DNA of 64,000 bases from Pithys albifrons albifrons (GCF_047495875.1 NC_092462.1:36278523-36342522); one strand, 5' to 3'; shown: positions 27,101 through 41,664, numbered from the stretch's first letter. Program-made: numbers and translations. Notes: generated by a model not told the origin, from the sequence alone.

Positions 27101-30100
27101 TGTTTCTCTTCCACTTAAAGTTACCATTCTTTGTCCCCAGTCACGTTTGCCTCCATGAGGTAGTGCCAAGACCAACTGTGTGTGTGTGTGAGATACAGAA
27201 ACCTCTTTACAATGTAATGAACACATTATCTTCTATGAACATCATAATAATTCATATAGAAAAATTATATAAGGCATCAGACTGCAAGGGAAAAATTACA
27301 TCTAACAGTACAAAATGAGGTCAAATAGTTGAAGTAATCAAAAAGTATGGTAAATAGTACTTTCCCCACAAGCTGATAATTTGTATTTTGTATTTATGAT
27401 TTACTCCTGATGATACAGTTCTTTTTCTGCAACTTATATCAGCAGTAGAGGTTTTTTGTCAGAATTAGAGAATAGTAAATAAGGACAGAGTCATTCTACC
27501 TCTTATCTAAAGCCTGGTGCATGTGTAAAAATGTTTGGATCTTTTTTTTGTTAGCTCTCAGATTTCCATCACCCAGGGATTTTTTAGTTTTAATGTTAGC
27601 CACCAGTATGCAATATTCTGAGCTTTTGAGGCCAGTGTTGCAAATGGGTCTGTATCTGTGTTTTTCTGATCATAGCTCTGTTTTTGAAAATAAAGTATCA
27701 AATTTAAACAAAATTAAATTCACAATTATTAGCACTTAGTCTAAATATCCATGGAAATGGTTGAAAGGTGATATCTATGTTCAGATATTTATAGGTGGCT
27801 GCAGTATGGGCCCATGTGCACTGATGCAAACTGTAAACTACAGCTGGTTTTTGTCCTCTTAAAGATATGATTCTAAAACTGTTTGCACAAAGCAAAAAAA
27901 AGTAAAACTCTAAATATGCTTCTATAATGGCATTCTTTTGCTGAAGTGGCAATGTGAGAAAGGGTTTTCCTGGGCAGATTAAAAACACTGGGTGCTCCAG
28001 ACAGAACAATCAAGCATTTCAGAATGAATTGTATTAACTTGCTGAACCAGACTCTTCCCCCTGTGGGCATGTATTTGTTTGCATATATTTATCAGTCTGC
28101 TTGGAAATAGAATGAGAAACAATCATGCATTGCCTTTTAGAGAAGGATCTGAATGGAACTTTTTTTAGTTGTATTAAGAAAAAAGCATCCTAGGGAAGAT
28201 GGTAGACACTTACTGTAGAATAGAAAGAGTCTCTAAAGCTGCTTCTTCCCACTGATTTTCACAGTTTGAGTTGTTAGTTTGTCTTTTCTTTAGATAATTC
28301 CAAGCCCTGGTTTAACAGTGGAGCATACTGTAATTTCCTGTCTTCTAATTTAAGATCCCTAAGGAAGGTAATTGAGGCAGCCCCTACTTGTTTGTAGTTT
28401 CTTGACTATCAGGCTATTTTACTTTACTTTTACTGGTGACCACCCCTGAAGCACTTTACACTTAATCTAATTGCTAGGACTTCAGCAACAAGTTGAAATG
28501 CTCCCAGAATTAAAAGTTCTCAAAATAATGGATAACTTACTACATTTCATATCTAGTAGCCAGCTTCTCAGGAAAGAACTTACTGGTTTGTCAAAGTTAC
28601 GACCTCATGACCTCAAAATCAGGTTAGGTCTGATAGTGGCTGTGGTACTTCACAGAGTACAGGTCTAGCTAGCAAGCACATAGAGTAATTACAGCTATTG
28701 ACAAACTGCTGGAAATCTTTCCTTATGTGACAAGCCCTTTGTCCAGCAAAAACTGTTCCAGCAGTTGACATAAAGCAAATGCTTGCTAGTCACTGAGTAA
28801 GATGTTGCTTGTGAAGAAGTACGAGTAGTTCACACTACTCAGTGCACACAAAGAAAGCTATACTGGAAGTCTGGTCACACATCATGTCCTATGTGGTTAG
28901 TAAGGGGGGAAGCTCTCACAGCATTGCTTCAGATTATTGGTCTACAGAGCCAGGGGCACTTCAGTGTCCAGGTGCCCCATCAAACCATGTTATGATTTCA
29001 TCTCAGTAAAAGACTCAGGTTGCACGATTCCACCTACTCAGATTTTGTTTCCACTTCAAAGATTGATTTTTCTTGGTTTTCTTTTTTTGTCCTTGCAAAT
29101 CAAAGCTATTGGGCATTTGTTTATTTCTAGGCTAGGTTGCTTGTTGCTCCCACTATTAGAACTCTGAATTGAAAACCAAAATATCAATATAGATAACTTT
29201 AGCACATCTTATACATCTCCTTTATACCAAAGACCAAAATGATTGCTGAAAATAATTAATATGTTACTTGTATTTTCCATAATGAGGACAATGTCATGCT
29301 GTATGCCCTTTCAAGAGTAGACACGAGACTTGGGAATATAGTCTCTTCATTTAAAGCTCTTTTTCTATTATGTGAAAAATGTATTATGCAACTAGAATGA
29401 CGGTTCCACTGTTTTTGCTTATTTATTCTTACTTTCTAGTTAATCTGACATAATTTACACATTTTTAGTTAAACTGGTGCCTATCTTGATTTATTGTGTC
29501 TGGTTATATTCAAGACATAAAGACGGCTGTTTGCTTTCTATGGCTATCCAAATATGTTGACAGGAGTTTGAAAGTCTTGGGGAGAATCTGACCAATCCCT
29601 TTTCAGTGAAAGCAGTAATACAATCACTCACTTTCACCCACTATCTAGTAGATTGTAAAACCTGGTAGAAGTTTTTAATAAGGAATGATGCCGAACTACT
29701 GATTGGTGAAATTGGGTAAACAGGGAACTAGGGAATAACACAATTTTTAATGACACCACATTTTGATTTATTAACACTTTAAGAACTAATCTGCAAACTC
29801 ACATTACACAGAACCTGTAGATTTTTATTACAAATGGCAGTTGTAACCATAACATGCCATGATGATTTCCCACTCTGTGCTTTGGCTGTTGGTTTTTGGA
29901 GCCACAGCAGTCTCACCAGCATAACCTGTGTAACATTTATTTTCATGTGCTTTGTTTTTACTTTTTCCTCAAACTTGTTCTCTATCCTAGCAATCAAGAA
30001 ATGGTTCAGGCTGAAAATTACTAATCCAGGCCCATTTTCAGCCATATATAATAATTACTAAATCTCCTTCAGTTTTTTTTCTCATTGATTAAAAAATAAA

Positions 30101-32846
30101 AAGCAACAAACATTTTGGAAAGATGTACCTCGACCACAAGGTGGGAGAAGAGGAGAGCTTCAACTTACATCAAATAGACAGATGTAATTTAGGGCTGAAA
30201 CTCCCAAAGGAAGTTCCAAAGGAAGACTAAAGAAGACAAGTGTTTGAGTGTCCTGCACAATATCAAGACCAACATCACATCAATCTGTGTTCTGGACCAA
30301 GTATGAAGCAATATCCCTGAAATTTATTTGTGGTCAGAGTTGCTCTCATGAACTGGCTCAGCATCTTAGTTTAGTCTTAGTATATCCTGAAGGGTTTGTT
30401 GCCAAGTAGTTGGAAAGGCTTAGGGAAGTTCTTGAAAGCCTTTCAAGATAGCTTCCCTTCCCCCCTTCCCTGCAGTGAGACATAACCTGTCTCATGGAAA
30501 TTTAGCCAGACAGACTGCCTCACTTGGTCCAGTGACTTCAAGCTGAGGTAACTGTGGTTTAGATTTAAGGCAAATGCATACAAATGAGTTTAGTTACATG
30601 ACTAATATTTTTTGAATTGAGGTGAATACTTTCAAACACAATTGTATGCTTTAATTTATTAGTGGTTTTAGTAAAAATGAATTACAGACACCAGATGCTT
30701 GATAGAGACTCTTTCTACATGGAACCTGCTGTTGCCTCGTGCAGCTGACATTGCCTGACATTTTGACAAGATTGCAAAAGGATAGAGCTGGTGATGCTGG
30801 GTGGGTAGAATGGTAAGCAGATATGTTGGGAGGTTTCTCTCTGACAGTATAGTCAGCAGTGCACTCCCAAGGCAAATGTCATTGTCAGTGAGGAAAGTTT
30901 GCACAAGTGGGGTAGTATCTGTCTCCCAAGTGTTACATGTATGCTGTTGTAATCTTGATGTGCTCCATTGCTTCCACAAGTTCTTCTGAATTCTCACCAA
31001 CATCCATATTCATGTTAGGATCAAAAAAATGTTATCTACCTCTCCAGTTTTGATTTGTGAATTCAGTGTATGATCTTTAACCCCTAGTGCTCACTAAGTA
31101 AACCATTCTACACCATATTAGCTGGGACTGCAAGATCTAATGGAGCTTTTGCGCCATTGCTGCCAGCTTGCAGTGTAGGATCAGAAGGAATTTGTATCAA
31201 TACAAAGGAAAAAAGGGTAATAGAAGCATACTCTTATTCAGAAATGAGCTGCTGTTCTCAATTAGTGGACGACTTCTCAGTAAAATACTTGTTACCTGCT
31301 ACTCAGTCAACTTGCTATCCTTTGAGTTTCATAGTTTTTTCTAAAAAATACATTGTATATTATATTATGCATTCTTTGTGCATTTTTAAGCATGAAGGTT
31401 TATAGGTTTTTTTTATAGTCTTCATCTGCTGTGTCAGATATCACACATGTCTTAAGGAGATACATGGCAGAATTCAGGCTCTTCTTGTTGTTTTCAGTGT
31501 GTAGTTTGTTGTCTGGTTTATGCTGCACCAAGGGCCATACTTTACCAAAAAAAAACCCCTTAACATCTTAGAAAATGGGTTGTTGAAACATAAACCTGTA
31601 CAAGATACGACTGACTGACCTGTGCAGTGGTACACACGGAAACTTTCTTGAAGAATGGCTCACTAGAAATACTTCATTGTGGTAGCATTTATTGTGTTAA
31701 TTCTGACATGACTCCCTGCAGAATAAAAATCTTGACACTGATGAATGTCTTGAACATTTTCCAGGAATTCTTTAAAACTGCACAATACCTGAAAATTTAA
31801 CCAGAATATCAATAGAAGAAAAATAAGGCGAAAGAAACAACTTAGAATTTCCCATTTTATTTTGTGCAGGTTTTTTCTGTCCAATTCTTGGGTTTTGTCA
31901 TGCATATGTTACATTATCCTGTGATTTACTGATCTTCATTAGCAAGTCTGTTTGGACTGATTTGAAAGTTAACATTATTAAAGTGATCAGAAATATGCCA
32001 GATTTCCAGAGCAGAACAGTCTGTTTTCTGTAGTATGACTATATCTAATGCCACTTCTTAAAGTTGTTTGTTTTGTAAAGCACTTTCATACTCAGAGAAT
32101 ATTTTTCAAAGTTACACCATCAGTATAGATCCGCAGAAATCTTTCTTTGCATTTCCAGCTGCTCTGTAATAAATTCCATCTGTGTTTTAGCTATATTTGT
32201 ATTGATTTTTCAACTATGCTAGCTTATATTTGTCCTCTGCCTTACTGACCCCAAAGTCAACCAAAGTGGTGGGCGTACAGCCAATTTCAGATGGCATTTG
32301 GTTAGTTTACTCCCTTTTAAAGTAGTTTAGGAAATGTAGCTCAAATGTTTCTCTTATTTGACAAGCCTGTTTAACTTTCACAGTTTCACCCCCTTAACTC
32401 TGAATTTCCTCCTCCTCAACATTTTCCACTTCTAGAGAAAAGGATTAGAAATGTACCTCACCTTTAGCTATTTTTCTTGTAGTTTTCTTTCTAAATTTCT
32501 AGGGGTTTTGTATAGCTATGTATGCTTATGCATAATTTTGCTTTGTACTATTTTGCATTTGTCTTTTAAGACATGGTTATATAATCCCAGCACATAGCCT
32601 GAAGTTATAACTTCAAAGGGAATTAGGGTGTGCAAGGAATGCAAGATCAGGCATTTGGAAAATGGTCTGGAAGAATTTTTTTTTTCTCCCCTTTGTACGA
32701 GTATTTGTCTTAAACAACATCCATGACTCTTGGAAATTTATTTTTCACTTCTTATCTGATAACATATCTTCCATTAGCATGTTGTGGTCTGAAGCCAATT
32801 GATTCCCAGAGGCTTTGTTGAAGTGAGGGTTGCTTTTTTATCTTCT

Positions 32847-32883
32847 GTTTGGGTTTGGGTTTTGTTTGGGTTTGTTTTTTTTA
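32847..32883. repeat. T/G-rich low-complexity tract
   Basis: Repeated GGGTTT and GTTTG units ending in a T run. Similar tracts recur in the intron (36061-36126 and 52375-52442). Confidence 0.75.
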
Positions 32884-35662
32884 ACTTTTTCTCTGAAATT
32901 ATTATCTTTCATTTAGTGGCTATTGTGATGTTGGGTTTTAGTGGCTTTTATTTTCCTAGACCAGTGACTAAAATTGCAGCTCCTTGTTTCAAAAGCCTAG
33001 ACCTTTACTTAATATATTGTTTTATTGCAGAATGTATGGGATGCTGTCCAGGCAATATCTGATTAAGTATGAAAAGGAGGTATACTTATTGATCAGACTT
33101 ATCAGACTTATTTCATTTTTTGAGAATCACATCACAGACCATGTATCAAACCACACTATTGATAACATCATTCTCCTGGCAATATTATTTAGGGCATTTT
33201 TTTCTCATAGCTTATTGGGAAATTAAAAAAAAAGAGAAAAAATTTCTGTATTCCCTTTTACATACATGAGGGACTGTTTCCTCACTTCACTGTGTCTTGA
33301 ATTCTTTGGAATGTGTACTTAAGTAAAGGAAGCTATGCAGTGTTTCTTAGCAGAACAAGCCAGGAAATAGTGATGCAAATAAATCAGTCAAACAGGCACA
33401 GCTTTTGAAGGTCCTAATAAAGCATGAGCTAGTGTGTATACCTAGCTGGCTGTATCCAAAAGAAGAATTGCATGTTCTTGTAGGGTGGGCTGACAGGGAA
33501 CAAAAGATCCTGAAAGCATAAAACAGAAGATTCAAAGAAGAGAAAGTAATTTATGATATTAATGAGTTTCTTACTTCCTTGTGTACCAGTGGAAAAGGCC
33601 TGTCAGCAATAAGGGGCAGTTGTGAGCAGAAAATACTTCAGAGGACCATAACCATGCTCAGCTTTCCTCCTTTAGTTATTGCAAAGACAAGACTGATTTT
33701 GGTGTGGTTTCTGTCTCTGGAGTTGTTTAAACATGTTTTTGTTGTTGTTGTTGCTTTCAAGTACAATAGTCTTTAAGTACTGTGACTTAAATCGTACTTG
33801 ATTTTGAAGAAACAAATGTATATTGCAACAAAGTTCTGAATTAGTCACAGACAACGCCTATTATAATCTGAGTAGCAGAATGAGAATAATCAAACTGGGG
33901 AATTTCCCTCTTCGATTCTACAAGCTCTCCAAGATCTAAAGGCCTTAGGAGTTCCTCCCTTTGGAGTACGCCTTATGGGATCCTGAGAAAAGGTAGTACA
34001 ATTAGTCAAGTGGCCATGATTGGGAAGTTTGCTCATATTTATCCATGGCTTGTCCTAAATTGATTCCAATTGTCCCACTTTTAGTTGTGTTACATCTGGA
34101 CTGCTGCTCAGTTACTTTACAGCAACACTCCCTGCTAATTCCCCACAAATAAAGATTACGTATACTCAGTGAAGATCTAAAATATGCTTCTTAGAATAAA
34201 ATGCAAAAAAAAACCCCAAACTTATCATATCACTTTTTATACCACAGTTTAATCCTACAACATTATTCCAATCAGAATAAATTTGCTACATAGTTTGCAT
34301 GATTGATACCATTTTTATCTTCAGCACTCTCTCAGGTAAGCTTTCCCTTCTGATTTTGTAACGTTTATGCACTCACCTTCTCCTTATGCATAGATAAGGT
34401 TCATAATTGGGTGCAGTTGCTGCATGAAACCTCGAAGCCTCTTGAGGCAAACCTGAATACTGAGTCTTTCTCCCTAGGGGGTCTGTGAAATTCCTGGGAT
34501 TGAAACATGAGCTTTTTCCTATTTTTCTTCACAGCAGCAGTTCATGTGATTCAGCAAGGACTGCTGAAGTAAAACCTGCTGTCACCATAAGTTTTCTTTT
34601 GAATCTTCTGACATGATCATCTATTTTACGGTATAAGAAAGTAGGCGTAGCAACCACACCTCAGCTGGGAGTTCTTCCCCTGTGAGGCTAGAAGAGTGCT
34701 GCGGGCCTGTTACAAAGAGATAAAGGTGTTCTTCAAAGTATTTGCTCAGCTACCTATAAATTAATATGGCTAAGTCTTTTCCATGATCTCTTTCTTGCCC
34801 CATCCCCCTCCCCCCCTCGCAGTGTGACTTATGTAGATGAATTCTGCACAGTGTGGCTATTTCACAGCCACTGCATGATTGACCAAGGGATTTTGACTAT
34901 TTTATTTGTTAAAATACAAAACATTTAAAAAATATTTTTGCAATAAAAATAAGATTTATATTTATTATTGTTTATACGAATTATAGTAAGTCTAATGAGT
35001 CTCATTACAGCTATAGACAATTGTTAGTTGGAATGCCTTTTATAAGTCTATAAAATATTCAGTGAAAGATACTGATAGTTAAGCCTGTTACTTTGAACAG
35101 GTAATCACAAAGGGAGTTTAGTTTAGAAACTTCTGTACAAGAAAAATTGATCCACTTTAGAGACAGTGGTGTTTTCCTTGGTCCAGATACTCTGACAATG
35201 ATCTTGACAGTATAACAATTTTGTTAGAACATATTTTCTGTAAATGCTGATTTCAGTATTTAAGACAAATTATTTTTCCAAAGTCTTCTAGCATAAACAT
35301 CCTAGAATTTTAAATACTGAACAGTTTCAACTAACACCTTGGAGATAGTTAGATACCACCCTCTTTTTCTTCTAAAAAGGTGAAGATGGGATAGACTTTA
35401 CAGAATGGCTGAGTGTAAAGTTGTAAAAGGAACTCAGTCGTTCTTTCAGAGCAGTCACTTCATAAACTGAACAGACCTGAGTGTTCCATTATACAGGACA
35501 CTTAGAATTTCCCAATGTGCCAGACCCAGAAACAGATTTACTTTGGATAAAGCAAAGAAAGAATCCAAAAATATATTTGGCAATGAGAGTGCTGGGGAAC
35601 TGCCTCATTTCCCCCCGCTCTACTAATCATTGGATCCTAATGTTTGGGTGGGTTTTGGGTGT

Positions 35663-35685
35663 CCCCCCCCCACACACACACGCAC
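35663..35685. repeat. C-run joined to a (CA)n microsatellite
   Basis: Nine C residues run directly into about five CA units and then CGCAC. Probably length-polymorphic. Confidence 0.85.
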
Positions 35686-36060
35686 AAAAGAATCTGCTGG
35701 TTCTACAAGTTCAAGATTAAATGCTGTAAGGCAGCATATGTTAGTGTAGTGTATAGTAATCATAAGACTGTGTTTTAATTGGTGGTGTTATATATCTCCA
35801 AATATGAACTGTACTAATTATATAGTATTATGACAAAAGCCTTGCTCCAAATATATAATGCTTTTAATTTAATCAATATAATTTTGAGGGAAAATATACA
35901 ATTGTCAGTCACTCTCTATTGGCACCTACCCATTGCTGGGGAGAGAGGAAGACAAACTTGCCCTGAAAAGTCTAGTTTTGGTCAGTGAGTAGCTATCAGT
36001 TTATTGATAGAAACTGTCTGCAATGCAGAATATACAGGTTTTGTGATATAGAAAAAAAAT

Positions 36061-36126
36061 CATTTTTGTGGGTTTTGGGGCTATTTTTTGTTTGTTTGGT
36101 GGTGGTTTGTTTTTTGGCTTTTTTTT
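36061..36126. repeat. T/G-rich low-complexity tract
   Basis: Mixed GGTTTT, GTTTG and T-run units without a single period. Confidence 0.7.
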
Positions 36127-37528
36127 ATATTTTGATCATGCTGTATGCAATAAACAACATTGAACTACTTTTAAAATAAATCCTCTGGATAAGTGCAGTT
36201 GCCAAGCTAGAAAATAAATTTTCTTTGCGAAATTTAAAAGATTCTCCAGTTGGCTTTCCTAGCCAGATGACTTCCACAGTGTTTATATCAGTAGAATGTG
36301 AATATGTAAATGATTAATCACCAGCATAGCTGTGATATTGTGAATTTAATTTCCTGCCCAAGAACAACTTTGCTGTAGATGCACTTGCTCTCCCAATGGG
36401 TACTTGTAGAAGTCCATGGAGCTTTTGACATCGTTAGACTTCTAGACTCTGGTCTGCAGTTCTGCTCCCTGGACATATCTTCTCAAAAGAACTTTTACCT
36501 TTAGAAGCTTTGGTTGAGATACAGAAGTCCTGACCCTTAAGCACTCCTCAGTCAAAGCTCACATTAGAGTCTTTGTCATGCTTCTGAAATACAGCTGTTG
36601 TGTGTTGTTTAGCTTTGTCTAAGGCCTTTCTCATGGTCTAACTAAAATGGTAAAAAGGAAAATATCAAAGGTTGTTACCATCTACACATCACCACCTAAT
36701 AGATGATATCTGTCTACTCCATCCACATTATTTTAGTCTGCTGTAACTTTAAAGCCTTTACAAATTCAAGTAGGAACTTAAAAACTAATAAAACCATGTG
36801 AAAGCAAAATGCCATTCAAAAAACTCATATAAGATCAAAAAAATCCCCACCAAAATTGTGATTTGACAGACAATGGTCTTTTCAAACCATGGGAGCTGCA
36901 TACTGTTTGTAACTAATGAAAATCCATACAGTTAAATAGAATTTCAATGCTTTTAAGAAAGTCTATACATCTACTTCTTTATTGACTTTTCAGAATATTT
37001 GGTCACAGGCCACCCCATGTAACCTGTTCAATTTTGTTTTTAAAGATACTTCCGGTTTGGTTTTTATTTAATTTTCACATCTAGCAGTCAAAAATACTCT
37101 TTTAGAGAAGAAAAAATATAGAAAGCTTGAGAATCTTCTGGATGACTGCAGATCGATATTTCTATCAGAAGAGTGGACATTTTATTGCATGTTTTAACTG
37201 AGTTGAAAGTGAAGACCACTTTTTTAAAAATAGAATTACATAGGGAGAGAGGGATAAAGTTCTAATCAAAATTCAAGATGAAACAGCAGAAATCTTCTTT
37301 AAATGTATGGCACAATCCTTTTACCAGTTCTGGTTGTGGTATGAAAAAAAAAAAGTAAAATATTGCCCAGCATTCAGTGGAAATTAAATACCAAAAAAAG
37401 TAGTGGTAACTGTAAAGTAATTTAGAGTAACAGGTCATATACATCTTAGGGAGGCATCAAAACCTACAGGCTTATATCATAATTCACAGGTATTACAAAA
37501 CTGTTCCAATTATTATGGCTTTAACAGG

Positions 37529-37574
37529 TTTAATTTCTCTGCTTGCCATATAGAGAAAAATCACTGATGCAAGA
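37529..37574. repeat. Dispersed direct repeat, copy 1
   Basis: A 46-base segment that aligns without gaps to 38667-38712 with 40 identical positions (87%). Both share the blocks TTGCCATA, AGAGAA, AATCACT and ATGCAAGA. The flanks are only weakly similar. This may be two remnants of an old repeat family or a decayed local duplication. Confidence 0.7.
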
Positions 37575-38666
37575 ATTTAATATTTAGGCTTACTGCAATA
37601 TAAACAAATTTGTCTTAACCATACTTTCTTTCTCTGAACTAAGTTTTATGGTACTACATCACTTTGCACTTTGCTTTCATCTCAGCTGAATAGCTGATGT
37701 ATGCAAAACTTGATGCTTCCCAAAAATGCTGGTAATAAGCCCAGAAGAAGATGTATGGTGCAAACACTCTCAAAAAACTTCAGTGTAATTTGAGCATATA
37801 AGACTGGGACAAAACCAAAGTTAAAATTAATTTAAACAAGTTTATCCATTTCTACCCATACATATCTTAAAAAATTGCATGAAAATGAGTTTATAGTCAG
37901 GTACAAGAAGTTACTTTTATAGTCTCCTATGATTTCCTTTAATCTCTGCTCTCTCACTGTACAGAATGTCATCAGTTTACCCTATCATCATCTTGAAGAA
38001 ACATTGGAAATGAAGGCCAGATAAACCCCTTGCTTTCAGTTTTCATGCCTTGTATCTGTGATTCAGAACAGGATTTCTAGGAAGGTCCTGCTAAGCCAGG
38101 AACAGTCCAGGGATTTTGCAAAGACCATTCTACGTGTATGATCCATGGATTTCTGACACAGTGGAAAAAAATCTGGCTGAAATTATGATGTCATACTGAG
38201 CATGAGCAAAGCTGAAGTTTTGGTAGGAAGGGGTTTTGCTTGTTTGTTTTTAAATAAAAGAACCATGATCTAGCCAAATATAGGCATAGTTCAGTGTAGA
38301 GAAAAAGTCTTATTTCTGGCATTAGTAAGATCATCTGCCAAACAAATTAATTCCCTACAGAAGTGCTCTCATGCTAAAATGTCCTTAAGATGTAATAAGC
38401 ACATTGCTCTTGGATTAGTTTCAACTTCAATACTTTAATTTCAAAGGCACCTGATTCCCACAAAAGGAAATTTTTCAAATTGATGAGAAGCTGATTGCAG
38501 GTTCTTCTTGCAATGTACTATGGACAATTTTCATGAAAGATGATGCTCTGCTTTGAAGAACATATTGCTGTATACCAACATGTGAATGTTTTCTCCACGG
38601 AAACCATGGAAAATGCCCTAGTGGGTTTCAAACCAACATATTTGGCATAGCTGAGGGTTGTGCTGG

Positions 38667-38712
38667 TTTCATGTCTCTGGTTGCCATACAGAGAATAATC
38701 ACTAATGCAAGA
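38667..38712. repeat. Dispersed direct repeat, copy 2
   Basis: Partner of 37529-37574, in the same orientation, 1138 bases downstream, with six substitutions and no gaps over 46 bases. Confidence 0.7.
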
Positions 38713-40315
38713 CGTTTTGGTCTGTAAATAACTGCATTTGATGCAGTTTACAGTGTTGGAGTAGTTCATGATCCACTAAGTAAGGAGAAACACTAGTCAA
38801 CAGAATTCCTGTGTATTTTAGAACAATTGCATTCCTTTTTCTAAGCCAAAACATAGCCATCACTGTTATATGAATGTAAATCTTTCTCAAGAAGTCTGGT
38901 TCTCTTCTTTCATTTCCTGTAGCATGTTAGCTGCAGCTTATTTCAGACTGTTTTCTCTTAAGCTCCCAGAAAATGTAAACACAGTATAAAATCTTGTCCA
39001 CAAATCTTCATACAAAGTCATTCTGACTCCCGCTAGGAGTACATTACCCATAAAAGCAGTTATTGTCTTTTTTCTTTTTTTAATAATATGTTTTACTGTC
39101 TAGGCAAAAGAACCTGGTTTTTAAGGAATGAAATTAAGTCTTTAACATGTTGCGCTTTGACAATCTCAGTCTTCATAATGCATGTCTTTTTCCTGAACAT
39201 TATAGTGGATTTTGGTTGCTCAAAAGTTCTGTTCAGCTCCTGAGTATCCAACAAACATGAATCTACAGATGAAGATGACCTCACTGGTACAGTACACCAA
39301 GAGAGCTAATATAAAAATTATTTTACAGTGCTGAGTTAATTTTGTTGCAGTGCTGCTTTATTCTCTCTTTAGGACTGTCTGATCTGTGGATCTTCTGTTT
39401 TGCCCAGCAGACTGAGATGAGTCAAACTATGGAACAATACTGTGAACTTTTCTGCCTATAGTCAGCTTCAATTTGTCATTTCTTAGTTTCATTCTGCAAC
39501 TCCTCACAGCAGTCTGTGCTTATTTATTTTTTACCATTTGCAGGTACCACTAGTTATCATTTAACAAAGTCATGAAACATGTATTTCTCTCTCAAACCAG
39601 ACTGGAAAATGGTCATCTACTTACAGCTGATGGTGATTTCTGGTGTCCTTCTCTATATTTCCTGCATTTTGATAATATGTTGGCAAATATTTTCCAGATC
39701 CAAGTACAATGTGGCATGCCAGCTATACATAGGGAGAACAGTACTTCCTATTCCCATCAATTTGTGCCCAGCTCTCTCAGATATGTGGACTGTCCTTGAC
39801 TATTGCTGTAAACATAAGTCAATGAATGACTTCTTACCAATCATAACTGCATTACATTTCAGGTTAGCTTTCATCCAGGTTTCTCCCAGAATAACTTTTA
39901 GTTACTTCTGCACTGAAAGTTCTTGCAATACTATTTTAATATGAATGCATATGGGTTTCATTTATATAGATATATAATTCAAACAATAAATTTATGTGTG
40001 GCTATTAATTATTAGTACTAATTAACTATAGAGCAGAGTCTTGATAGTAAGAAAACTGGGTTTGCTTCAGTAAAAGATGGCATTTCTTTCAGACCCCTAT
40101 GTTTATTTAGTTGAAAAATCTCTGGTACTTGAAAAAAGTATCTTTTTAGATATCGTAGTTACAGCATCATCCAAAGCTTCTCTATTTCTGTTTAAATGTT
40201 AAATGCTATACTGCAAGTTTAGGTATGTAGCCTACAATGTAATTCTTTTTCATATCAGCTGTCTTTTTTATTATCCTGATGAAAATGCTAATATAGAAAT
40301 TTTTCATCTCTCTTT

Positions 40316-41378
40316 CCTGTGATTGGATTTCAGTAAAGCTTTTAAGACTGTCTTTCACATGATCCTTCTGAACAAAATGTCCAGCACACAGCTGGATAAA
40401 CACATCATGTGGTGGGTGATCACAGAAGGTAATAGTGAATGGGATAACATCAGACTGGTGACCTGTCACTACTGGGGTTCCACAGGGCTCCATCTCAGGC
40501 CCAGTGCTCTTCAGCATCTTCATAAATTACTTGGATATAGGACTGGAAGGGATACTAAGCAAGTTTGCAGATAATACTGAATTTGAAGAAGCTGTTGACT
40601 CCCTGGAAGGCAGGGAGGCCCTGCAGAGAGACCATGATAACTTAAGAGGGCTGGGCAATCACCAACCATATGAAGTTGAAAAAGGCAAAGTGTCAGATTC
40701 TGCACCTGCGTTGGGGCAACCCTGGAAGTACCTACAGACTGGGGAATGAGATGCTGGAAAGGAGGGCCAACCATGTCCTGGGGGGCATCAGGCACAGCAT
40801 CGCCAGCCGATCAAGGGAGGGGATTGTCCTGCTCTGCTCTGCACTGGGGCAGCCTCACCTTGAATATTGTGTGCAGTTTTGGACACTTCAATATAAGAAG
40901 GATATCAAGCTATTAGAGAGCATCCAAAGAGGGAAATGAAGATGGTGAAGGGCCTTGAGGGGAAGCCATATGAGGAGTGGCTGAGGGCACTTGGTCTGTT
41001 CAGCCTGGAGAGAAGGAGGCTGAGGGGAGACCTCATTGCAGTTACAACTTCCTTGTGAGGGGAAGAGGAGGGGCAGGCACTGATCTCTTCTCTGTAGTGA
41101 CCAGTGGCAGGACCTGAGGGAATGGCATGAAGATGTGTCAGGGAGGTTTAGACTGGATATTAGGAAATGGTTCATCACCCAGAGGGTGGTTGGGCACTGG
41201 AACAGGCTCCCTTAAGGAAGTGGTCACAACACCAAGCCTGACAGAGTTCAAGAAACATTTGGATGATACTCTCAGCACATGGTGTGTCTCTTGGGGATGG
41301 TCTTGTGCAGGCCTAAGAGTTGGACTAAATGATCCTTGTGGGTCCCTTCCAGTTCAGCATATTCTGTGATTCTGTGAA
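40316..41378 (+). mobile_element. CR1 LINE, 5'-truncated, plus orientation
   Basis: The longest CR1 copy in the window, about 1.06 kb. It starts inside the reverse transcriptase region with the conserved FSKAFKTVF block (about 40327-40353). It continues through the FIN-x-LD block and the catalytic region (about 40510-40575), then through the C-terminal HLEYCVQFW and ERVQ-like blocks. It ends at the typical 3' terminus (ATTCTGTGATTCTGTGA, 41360-41376). The coding sequence shifts among all three + frames and the catalytic FADD reads FADN (40564-40575), so it cannot make active enzyme. It is in the same orientation as PALLD. Confidence 0.93.
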
Positions 41379-41597
41379 ATATATTTTAATGGCCAGCTTA
41401 ACCACTTAGACTAATTTTAACCTGGAAAATAACATCCTTTGCCTGTATCTGCATCTCTGCCTGAGGATACCTATACATTTGGATGTGTACTTTCCATACA
41501 TTCACAAGAAAGTTCTGGGAGAAATTTGCAGCAAGCAGTACTGTCTTGGTTTCAATATGGATGTGTTTCTTTCAAGAGTTCCCTGCCCATGTCAGAA

Positions 41598-41664
41598 TGT
41601 TTGGAACTATATGATCTTTAAGATCGCTTCCAACCCAAACTATTCAGATTCTATGGCTTTATGA
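41598..41664 (+). mobile_element. CR1-like 3' end fragment
   Basis: A short stretch resembling only the last part of a CR1: TATATGATCTTTAAGATC, then CTTCCAACCCAAACTATTC, then a degenerate ATTCTATGG end (41651-41659). It lies 220 bases downstream of the larger CR1. It is either an independent very short insertion or part of another repeat sharing this tail. Confidence 0.6.

Larger units (their letters stand above)
13326..40315. other. PALLD: PALLD large intron, middle segment
   Basis: About 27 kb of AT-rich intron without any exon, RNA gene or long transposon that I can recognise. Scattered short repeats are listed separately (pyrimidine tract at 17962, tandem 16-mer at 24121, T/G tracts at 32847 and 36061, C/CA tract at 35663, direct repeat pair at 37529 and 38667). 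ORFs of 100-130 codons (for example 16599-16922 +, 24656-24973 +, 25696-26082 +, 27704-28009 -) lack homology that I can see and show no splice-consistent structure. Confidence 0.7.
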
